From positions 1-5,052 of the forward strand of contig DASVWZ010000032.1 of assembly GCA_036392935.1 (NCBI GenBank): DNA of 5,052 nucleotides, in the 5' to 3' direction. Positions 1 to 5,052 of this stretch are shown one piece after another (position 1 is the first letter of the stretch; every line of letters begins with the position of its first letter). This DNA comes from DASVWZ01 sp036392935 (lineage in GTDB: Bacteria > Acidobacteriota > Terriglobia > Terriglobales > Acidobacteriaceae). The translations under genes were made by a program, and so were the position numbers. The notes beneath the pieces are model-generated. The model ran no database searches. It was not told the DNA's origin and saw nothing but the letters and a program-made list of their open reading frames with translations.

Positions 1-990
1 GCCGGCGACGATGAGCAGAGCCACGGCGGCGGCGAGTTTTGCCCAAGGCCATGAGGACTGCAGCTTTTCCGGCGGAGACGCGGCCGCTATGCGACTGGAG
101 CTTTCGGTTGATACACGGCCACTTTTGGCGTCTCGCTTGAGCCGTTGCAGGTCGGCGCGAATGGCGGCTGCGTTCTGGTAACGGAGATCACGGTCTCTCT
201 CCAGCGCCTTGGAAATGATCTGCTCCAACTCGGGTGGAATTTCGCGGTTGAAGCGGGCAGCTGGCGGCGGATCGGAAGTCAGGATAGCGGTCAATACCAG
301 CGCCCAAGTTTCACCATGAAATGCCTGCGTGCCGGTGGCCATTTCGTAGAGCACCGCGCCGAAGGAAAACAAGTCCGTGCGAATGTCGAGTTGCTTGCCC
401 TTAGCCTGTTCGGGAGACATATAGGCGACGGTGCCGAGGGTCGATCCGGGACTGGTCAGGTGCTGTTCGTCGACGGTCTGGGTGTCAGCGGCCAGAATTT
501 GGCTGGAAGAAGATTTCGCGGGTGTCAGCTTCGCCAGCCCGAAATCAAGAATCTTGGCGTGGCCACGCGGGGTAACAAAAATATTTCCGGGCTTGATGTC
601 GCGGTGAATGATTCCCTTGGTGTGGGCGGCATCGAGCGCGTCGGCAATCTGGATGGCGAGGGAGAGAATCAGGTCAGTCTCGAGCGGGCGATTACCAATC
701 TTGTGCCGCAGGGTCATGCCTTCGAGATATTCCATCACGATGAAGGGTTGACCGTCGTGCTCTCCGATTTCGTAGATGGTGCAGATATTGGGATGGTTGA
801 GGGCTGAGGCGGACTGCGCCTCGCGTTCGAAGCGGGCCAAGGCCTGGACATCGCGGGCAACGTCCTCGGGCAGGAATTTGAGGGCGACAAAGCGGCGCAG
901 TTTGACGTCTTCGGCTTTGTAGACAATACCCATCCCGCCGCCGCCGAGTTTTTCTACGATGCGGTAGTGAGAGATGGTCTGGCCGATCAC
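1..990 (-). CDS. Ser/Thr protein kinase, membrane-anchored, C-terminus cut by window edge
   Basis: A eukaryotic-type (Hanks) Ser/Thr kinase; 330 residues are visible and the frame is open to the left edge. All catalytic landmarks are present: glycine loop GGGGMG (16-21), ATP-anchoring Lys38 in VALK, helix-C Glu57, catalytic HRDIKPGN (129-136, Asp131), metal-binding DFG (149-151), SPE (192-194) and DLFSFG (206-211). It should therefore be active, and the Arg before the catalytic Asp suggests control by activation-loop phosphorylation. That loop is long and rich in Ser/Thr (about 160-187). After the domain come a Ser/Ala-rich linker (290-312) and a hydrophobic stretch from about 314 that looks like a single membrane span, so the kinase would be cytoplasmic and the missing part extracytoplasmic. 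Acidobacterial relatives often carry WD40, TolB-like or TPR domains there; which one is present cannot be seen. The GTG start at 990 fits the usual family start (M-IGQT-SHYRI). No Shine-Dalgarno is visible. An in-frame TTG at 1029 is the alternative. The substrate is unknown. Confidence 0.95.
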   Translation of the reverse strand, partial: MIGQTISHYRIVEKLGGGGMGIVYKAEDVKLRRFVALKFLPEDVARDVQALARFEREAQSASALNHPNICTIYEIGEHDGQPFIVMEYLEGMTLRHKIGNRPLETDLILSLAIQIADALDAAHTKGIIHRDIKPGNIFVTPRGHAKILDFGLAKLTPAKSSSSQILAADTQTVDEQHLTSPGSTLGTVAYMSPEQAKGKQLDIRTDLFSFGAVLYEMATGTQAFHGETWALVLTAILTSDPPPAARFNREIPPELEQIISKALERDRDLRYQNAAAIRADLQRLKRDAKSGRVSTESSSRIAAASPPEKLQSSWPWAKLAAAVALLIVAG

Positions 991-999
991 TGGAGAGAA

Positions 1000-1029
1000 A
1001 TGGTACGGAACCGCGCGGGAGTAAGTCAA
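1000..1029 (-). promoter_or_regulatory. Possible sigma70-type promoter for the kinase gene
   Basis: The 59-base gap between the fdhE stop and the kinase GTG holds TTGACT (1029-1024, five of six to TTGACA), an 18-base spacer and TACCAT (1005-1000, four of six to TATAAT). Transcription would start near 993, only a few bases before the GTG at 990, giving a nearly leaderless message. That agrees with the pyrimidine-rich, Shine-Dalgarno-free sequence just upstream of the GTG. The spacer contains the perfect palindrome CCGCGCGG (1011-1018). The match is partial and could be chance; read-through from the fdh operon is the alternative. No rho-independent terminator is seen in the gap. Confidence 0.35.
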
Positions 1030-1049
1030 TGAAGGGTAGCGATAGACGA

Positions 1050-1856
1050 TTACATCCCGAGGAGGTTCGGCCGGAGCTTGGTGTATTGATGCTCTTCCGC
1101 CCAGAGATTCAGCGGCAGAGTTGCCAGTTCGTCGACGATGGGGACGGCGCGGCCATTCCTGGTGAGATCGACGGTTTTGATATAGCGGAGGCAGGTGTCG
1201 CAAGCTTCGACGCGCACGTGAGGGAACTGGCTGGCGGTGTAGACGGGAAGTTTATCGGGATGGGTTTCGCCGCAGGAGGCGCAGAGCAGGCGATTGAACG
1301 GCCATTCGGTAGCACAGAATCCGCAGGTGAGAAAGCGCTTGCCGCCGTCACCCTCTGGACGAAGCGCCCCTACAACCGGCTTGGATTGGCAAAATGGGCA
1401 GGTTGGAGATGCGCCGGTGCTCGGAGCGCGTTCCGACTGGTCGGCGAGAAATTCGACGTAGGGACGGAGAAAAATTCCGATGATGACGCTCTCGGGCGCG
1501 ATGGAGATATCGCCGAGAGCGCGCCACTCGGAGACGAGTAGCTCGCGCCATTGGTCTGGCGTGCCGGCTTGCAAGCGACGGGCTGCGCCGGCGATGGGCT
1601 TGGCGGCGAATGTGGCGAGCTGGGAAAGATATGCGGGGAATTCAGCGAGAAGGAGATCGATCTCGGGATCGATTTCGGAAAGTTTTTGCGCCAGACGGGT
1701 TTTTTCGGAGTGCGCCGAGGGTTCGAATCTGGCGTAGAGAGATTTCTGCAGGATGGCAGAGCGTTTGTAGAAGACCAAGACTTCGGCGGCAAAAGGGTGG
1801 GCAGTGGCGAGTTCGTCTGCGCGCTGAATGCGCTGGTCCCACCTGGACCGGATCAT
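1050..1856 (-). CDS. fdhE: Formate dehydrogenase maturation factor FdhE
   Basis: A soluble 268-residue protein of the FdhE family, required for active respiratory formate dehydrogenase. The E. coli protein binds the catalytic subunits and holds iron through rubredoxin-like cysteine pairs; it is viewed as an assembly or proofreading factor acting before Tat export. The first ~140 residues are helical-looking and low in cysteine. The C-terminal half carries four CxxC pairs: CPFC (153-156), CGFC (178-181, followed by the family ATEW), CASC (192-195, followed by GE) and CDTC (219-222, followed by LRYIKT). The tail DELATLPLNLWAEE (242-255) is also typical. It is about 40 residues shorter than E. 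coli FdhE (~309). The ATG at 1856 overlaps the cytochrome stop by four bases (ATGA). Only a weak GGAA sits directly against the start, so translation probably depends on coupling. It ends in TAA, 59 bases before the kinase. Confidence 0.95.
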   Translation of the reverse strand: MIRSRWDQRIQRADELATAHPFAAEVLVFYKRSAILQKSLYARFEPSAHSEKTRLAQKLSEIDPEIDLLLAEFPAYLSQLATFAAKPIAGAARRLQAGTPDQWRELLVSEWRALGDISIAPESVIIGIFLRPYVEFLADQSERAPSTGASPTCPFCQSKPVVGALRPEGDGGKRFLTCGFCATEWPFNRLLCASCGETHPDKLPVYTASQFPHVRVEACDTCLRYIKTVDLTRNGRAVPIVDELATLPLNLWAEEHQYTKLRPNLLGM

Positions 1857-2533
1857 TTCCGGTCGGTCGAGCCTTTCATCACCTGGTTATACCAGAGGCG
1901 ATGGTGCATGCGCGCCCAGGCCGGCGAAACTTCGCCACGGATGATGGAAGTGAATCCGCCCCGAACCATAGCGGTCCCCATGTAGACGTGGATGATGAAT
2001 CCGCCGATGGTGAAGAGGGCTGCGGTCACGTGGATGGCCACCGACAGATACCGCAGCCAGCGCCAGCTCCACGGGATCGACTCGACGAACCACAGTCCGA
2101 CGCCGGAGATTACCAGGGCAATTGCGCCATAAACGATCAGCCAGAAGTAAAGTTTTTGTCCCCAGTTGAAGCGCCAGATGGGGGGGAGATTTTCGTCTTC
2201 GTTGCGGATGTAGTACTCGACTTTGTCTTTCCACGCGATGTCTTCCGGAGTGATCGACATGTCGCGCCGCCAGATCAGGTACAACCATCCGGTTGAAGCC
2301 GCAAAAGCCAGCCCGAGCCATGGGTGCCAGAAGCGTGCCGACGGGCCACCACCGACGACGATCGCCATCCAGAACAGGTAGGGCGACCAGAAGGCGAGGC
2401 CGGTCCAGAGGCAATAAGCATAAGTGATGGCGGCAACCCAGTGATGGACGCGTTCGGACAGTGTGTAGCGGAGAATTCCGCCATCGGGCTGAAGGCCGAC
2501 GCGAGACGAACTGAAGATGTGCGATGTGCTCAT
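1853..2533 (-). CDS. fdnI: Formate dehydrogenase gamma subunit, di-heme cytochrome b
   Basis: The 226-residue membrane anchor of respiratory formate dehydrogenase (FdnI/FdoI family, E. coli 217). It takes electrons from the iron-sulfur subunit through two b hemes and reduces quinone near the cytoplasmic face. Four hydrophobic segments are visible: about 32-60, 69-88, 126-148 and 163-188. The expected heme ligands are His31 (HHW), His70 (FWHP), His168 (IHVTAA) and His182 (IHVYMG). Their spacings of 39, 98 and 14 residues equal those I recall for E. coli FdnI His18, His57, His155 and His169. The family sequences GQKLYFW (125-131) and MHHRLWY (209-215) also match. About 13 extra residues precede the first helix. 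The ATG at 2533 shares its A with the upstream TGA (TGATG) and follows a good GGGAG site. It is followed by fdhE with a four-base overlap. Other cytochrome b561-type subunits, as in hydrogenases, are less likely given the neighbours. Confidence 0.96.
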   Translation of the reverse strand: MSTSHIFSSSRVGLQPDGGILRYTLSERVHHWVAAITYAYCLWTGLAFWSPYLFWMAIVVGGGPSARFWHPWLGLAFAASTGWLYLIWRRDMSITPEDIAWKDKVEYYIRNEDENLPPIWRFNWGQKLYFWLIVYGAIALVISGVGLWFVESIPWSWRWLRYLSVAIHVTAALFTIGGFIIHVYMGTAMVRGGFTSIIRGEVSPAWARMHHRLWYNQVMKGSTDRK

Positions 2534-3429
2534 CAGTGTTCTCCCAAGTTGTCGTTCGGATGGGCACTACCTTCGACGCGCTTTGGTCCCCAGCGCAGAT
2601 AATGCATGGTGACGCCGATGAGCCCGCCAATCATGGCGAGGTTGCCGATCCACTTGGCGGGACCTTTCCAGAACTGAACGATCCAGGGAATATGCGGGTC
2701 TTTCGGCAGGTTGCCGTAGGCCTGGGGATCGGTGACATCATGCAGAACGTAGATGACACCGGTGCCACCGACGCCGGCAGGATCGTAGACGCCAGCTTTG
2801 TCGAAGCCGTAGTTGTCACGCAATTGCCTGGCGCGTTTTTCGGCCAGGAAGCTCATATCGTCTTTGGTACCAAAATGCAGGCAGCCCGTAGGGCAGGCCT
2901 TGATGCAGGCAGGCTCGAGGCCCTGCGAGACGCGGTCCGAGCACAGCGTGCATTTGAACATCTTTTTGGTTTCGGAGTTGAACTTCGGGATATTGAACGG
3001 GCAGCCGCTGACGCAGTATCCGCAGCCAATGCAGTTGGCCTGCTGAAAATCAACGATGCCGTTCTGGTATTGAACGATGGCGCCGTCGGCGGGACACGCG
3101 GCCAGGCAGCCTGGTTCGGCACAGTGCATGCACTGATCTTTGCGCATCAGCAGCATCATGGTGCCGTCTTCGCGCTCATGCTCGTTGAACTTGATCAGGT
3201 TCCAGTAGTTCCAGCGCGTTTCCGGCATGGTCTGGTAGGTGTTGTCGAAGGTGGTTTCGGTGAAGGTGTAGCCGTTCCACTCGAGGCAGGCGACTTCACA
3301 TGCCTTGCAGCCGATGCAGGTGGTTGTGTCAACCAGCTTGCATACCTGCTCGGCGCGTTCTACGCCTGCGCCGGGAACCGATCCCGCATGGCCGGAAATC
3401 TTTACGATGTTCAGCGTCGCCTGGCTCAT
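2533..3429 (-). CDS. fdnH: Formate dehydrogenase beta subunit, four [4Fe-4S] ferredoxin
   Basis: The 298-residue electron-transfer subunit of formate dehydrogenase N/O (E. coli FdnH 294). It carries electrons from the catalytic subunit to the cytochrome b. Sixteen cysteines form four cluster motifs: C38/41/44/48 (CIGCKACEVAC), C100/103/108/112 (CMHCAEPGCLAAC), C133/136/139/143 (CIGCGYCVSGC) and C160/163/175/179 (CTLC...CIKAC). After the ferredoxin part come family sequences AGVYDPAGVGGTGVIYVLH (212-230) and LPKDPHI (241-247), then one C-terminal membrane helix (about 260-277) that would anchor it beside the cytochrome. There is no signal peptide; the family is exported by the Tat system bound to the alpha subunit. 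The open frame extends upstream to 3816, but that part is out of frame with, and inside, the alpha gene. The true start is the ATG at 3429, which overlaps the alpha stop as ATGA and gives the expected length and N-terminus. Confidence 0.97.
   Translation of the reverse strand: MSQATLNIVKISGHAGSVPGAGVERAEQVCKLVDTTTCIGCKACEVACLEWNGYTFTETTFDNTYQTMPETRWNYWNLIKFNEHEREDGTMMLLMRKDQCMHCAEPGCLAACPADGAIVQYQNGIVDFQQANCIGCGYCVSGCPFNIPKFNSETKKMFKCTLCSDRVSQGLEPACIKACPTGCLHFGTKDDMSFLAEKRARQLRDNYGFDKAGVYDPAGVGGTGVIYVLHDVTDPQAYGNLPKDPHIPWIVQFWKGPAKWIGNLAMIGGLIGVTMHYLRWGPKRVEGSAHPNDNLGEH
2541..2545 (-). promoter_or_regulatory. Ribosome binding site of the cytochrome b subunit gene
   Basis: GGGAG on the minus strand, seven bases before the ATG at 2533 and inside the last codons of the beta-subunit gene. 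It is the clearest Shine-Dalgarno in the window and supports the start chosen for the gamma subunit, which re-initiates at the TGATG junction. By comparison, the beta-subunit start has only GGAA five bases upstream (3438-3435), fdhE has a GGAA touching its ATG, and the kinase has none. Confidence 0.7.
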
Positions 3430-5052
3430 GCTTTTTCCACTTTCACCAGAAAGCCTTTGCTCTCCGGGGTGTGTGCGTTGGGATCGGTGACCGCCGGGGT
3501 CAACAGATTTGCCGGCGTGCGCGCGTCGAGGCCTGCGTCCTCCTGAATGCCGCGGAAGCCCTGATGAATGGGCAATCCGATCTGGTAGACTTTTTTGCCG
3601 TCGATCATCATCGGCTTCAGGCGGCGCGTCACGAATGCCTTGGCAATATATGTTCCGCGTGCGCTGATGACTTTGATTTTTTCCGCACCGGCAATGCCTT
3701 TCTCCTGCGCCAATTCGACGGGGATTTCCACGAACGGCTCTGGGATAAGTTGGACGTTCATGGGATTGTTTTTCGTCCAGTAGTGGTAATGCTCGGTCAG
3801 GCGGTAGGTTGTGCAAACGATGCTGTATTCCGACGGGTCGCCGAATTTGTCGAATGGCGTATTGAATTTCTTGACCAGCGGATTATTCGATTGCTGGGGA
3901 TGGAAGATGTTCTTGATCGGACTTTCAATAGGCTCGTAGTGCTCAGGGAATGGCCCATCGGTGATCACGCCGATGGGCGCGAACAACCGGCCAACACCCT
4001 CGGGATTCATGATGAACGGCCCCATGTGGTCTTTGGGATTGGAATCGGGCTTGAAATCGGGTACGTCGTTCCCTACCCATGCCTGGGTAGCTTCGTTCCA
4101 CCACACTTGCTTGCGGCTGGGATCCCAGGGTTTTCCGGCCGGATCGCAGGACGCGCGGTTGTAAAGGACCCGGCGATTGGCCGGCCACGACCATGACCAG
4201 TTCTGAAAAACGCCCATCCCCGAGGGATCTTCGGTTCCGCGGCGCATCAGTTGAGGCCCGGCCTCGGTCCAGCAACCGGAATAAATCCAGTTGCCGCACA
4301 TGGTTGTGCCGTCGTCTTTAAGCCAGGCGAATCCGGGTAACTGCTGTCCGGCTTTGATCACCTGGCCGGTCTTTTCGTCTTTTAGGTCGGCCAAGGCTTT
4401 GCCGTTGAGCTCCATTGCTATCTGAGTGAGCGCCGGATGCTCGGCATCGGCGTAGTTCCACGTGAGATTCAGGATGGGATCGGGGAACCTGCCGCCTTCT
4501 TTTTTATAAAGCGCCCGCACTTTCAAAAAAATCTGCGCAATAATGTCCTGGTCCAGGCGGGCCTCGCCGGGTGTTGGCACCGCGGCGTGCTTCCAGGTGA
4601 CCCAACGAGCAGAGTTTGTAAAGCTGCCGTCTTTTTCCGCGAAACCGGCGCAGGGCAGCCGGTACACGGTGGTGTTGATGGTTTTCTGTTCCTCAGCTGT
4701 GATCCCCGGCGCTCGCCAGAACTCGCTGGTTTCATCCGGGTAGATCTCGCCCACAACCAGCCAGTCGGCTTTCTTCAGGGCGTTGATGTTCTTGTTGGTG
4801 TCGGGACCGATCATCACACCGTTCATGCCAAAGGCGAACATGCCCTTGACCTTGCCGTTGTACATGTCCTCCCAAATGTGCGTCCACGAATAGTCGCGGT
4901 CAATTTTGGGGAACCAATCGTAGGCAAAATCGTTTTCTTTGGTGGCGGCGGGCCCATACAACGCCTTCAGTAGCGACACCATGAACTTGGGCGTGTTGGA
5001 GTAGTAGTTAAATGAATCCCAGGGTTGGGGCTTCGATGCCACTGGCGTTGTC
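3426..5052 (-). CDS. fdnG: Formate dehydrogenase alpha (catalytic) subunit, C-terminal half, 5' end outside window
   Basis: The last ~541 residues of the molybdopterin catalytic subunit of respiratory formate dehydrogenase (FdnG/FdoG type, full length about 1015), which oxidises formate to CO2. The frame is open to the right edge, so the GTG at 5042 is an internal Val and is used here as residue 1. Family-specific stretches are VYRLPCAGFAEKDGS (126-140), PGEAR (158-162), LYKKEGG (178-184), DPSGMG (272-277), NRRVLYNRAS (289-298), GPFPEHYEPIE (363-373), TTYRLTEHYHYWTK (411-424) and VTRRLKP (471-477). The last ~130 residues are the molybdopterin-dinucleotide binding domain. The Tat signal, the N-terminal [4Fe-4S] motif and the active-site Sec or Cys all lie outside the window, so its metal and selenium use cannot be judged. 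The TGA stop overlaps the beta-subunit ATG. NADH-linked soluble formate dehydrogenases are ruled out by the FDH-N-like sequence and the membrane-subunit neighbours. Confidence 0.97.
   Translation of the reverse strand, partial: TTPVASKPQPWDSFNYYSNTPKFMVSLLKALYGPAATKENDFAYDWFPKIDRDYSWTHIWEDMYNGKVKGMFAFGMNGVMIGPDTNKNINALKKADWLVVGEIYPDETSEFWRAPGITAEEQKTINTTVYRLPCAGFAEKDGSFTNSARWVTWKHAAVPTPGEARLDQDIIAQIFLKVRALYKKEGGRFPDPILNLTWNYADAEHPALTQIAMELNGKALADLKDEKTGQVIKAGQQLPGFAWLKDDGTTMCGNWIYSGCWTEAGPQLMRRGTEDPSGMGVFQNWSWSWPANRRVLYNRASCDPAGKPWDPSRKQVWWNEATQAWVGNDVPDFKPDSNPKDHMGPFIMNPEGVGRLFAPIGVITDGPFPEHYEPIESPIKNIFHPQQSNNPLVKKFNTPFDKFGDPSEYSIVCTTYRLTEHYHYWTKNNPMNVQLIPEPFVEIPVELAQEKGIAGAEKIKVISARGTYIAKAFVTRRLKPMMIDGKKVYQIGLPIHQGFRGIQEDAGLDARTPANLLTPAVTDPNAHTPESKGFLVKVEKA

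Noticed and set aside
145..807. A 220-codon open frame on the plus strand opposite the kinase
   Set aside because: The minus strand here encodes the kinase catalytic core with HRD, DFG and SPE motifs. The plus-strand product resembles no family I know.
991..1049. Terminator between fdhE and the kinase
   Set aside because: No GC-rich stem followed by a T-run is present on the minus strand; only the short CCGCGCGG palindrome is seen.
1653..1664. Perfect 12-base palindrome GAGATCGATCTC
   Set aside because: It lies inside fdhE and encodes family-compatible residues (EIDLL region). No second copy or regulatory context was seen, so it is taken as chance.
2524..3546. A 340-codon open frame on the plus strand opposite the beta-subunit gene
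   Set aside because: It is antisense to an unmistakable ferredoxin subunit with all 16 cluster cysteines. The translation shows no recognisable domain and arises from the codon bias of a GC-rich gene.
3430..3816. Upstream extension of the beta-subunit open frame by 129 codons
   Set aside because: The extension lies inside the alpha gene in another frame, is basic and low in family character, and the ATG at 3429 gives the correct length and N-terminus.
4073..4143. Cluster of inverted repeats: CTACCCA/TGGGTAG with a 4-base loop, CTGGGATCCCAG and TCCGGCCGGA
   Set aside because: All are inside well-conserved catalytic-subunit coding sequence, have no T-run and lie far from gene ends. They are unlikely to be a terminator or operator, though a local mRNA hairpin is possible.
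3300..4196. A 298-codon open frame on the plus strand opposite the catalytic subunit gene
   Set aside because: It lies wholly across alpha and beta coding sequence in the antisense direction, with low-complexity Arg/Val-rich content and no convincing start signal.

Overview
The window is a piece of a GC-rich bacterial chromosome in which every supportable gene lies on the minus strand. It reads from right to left as a respiratory formate dehydrogenase operon followed by a receptor-like Ser/Thr protein kinase. The kinase has the wording of the large kinase families of Acidobacteriota: a start of the type 'IGQTISHYRIVEKLGGGGMG', then 'LTSPGSTLGTVAYMSPEQ', 'RTDLFSFGAVLYEMATG', and 'IRADLQRLKRD' ahead of a membrane segment. 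An acidobacterial source is therefore my best guess. It is an inference from family resemblance, not a proven assignment.

Layout on the minus strand: (1) 5052-3426, the C-terminal ~541 residues of the molybdopterin catalytic subunit (FdnG/FdoG type), entering from outside the window; (2) 3429-2533, the four-cluster iron-sulfur subunit (FdnH/FdoH type), complete; (3) 2533-1853, the di-heme cytochrome b subunit (FdnI/FdoI type), complete, with all four heme-ligand histidines at the E. coli spacing; (4) 1856-1050, the maturation factor FdhE, complete, with four CxxC pairs; (5) a 59-base gap holding a possible promoter; (6) 990-1, the kinase domain and the start of a transmembrane segment of a Ser/Thr kinase that runs off the left edge.

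The four fdh genes are joined by overlapping stop and start codons (ATGA, TGATG, ATGA), so they almost certainly form one transcript with coupled translation. Together they would build a membrane-bound formate:quinone oxidoreductase. Formate is oxidised at the Mo/W-bis-MGD site, electrons pass through five [4Fe-4S] clusters (one in the alpha N-terminus outside the window, four in beta) to two b hemes in gamma, and then to quinone. FdhE assists assembly of the catalytic subunit. The kinase is co-directional but is not obviously part of that pathway.

There is no unexplained stretch longer than about 60 bases, and I see no RNA gene, mobile element, CRISPR array or clear terminator. I did not find a previously undescribed system. 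The least ordinary points are the kinase beside the operon, its apparently leaderless GTG start, and the tight coupling of fdhE to the structural genes.
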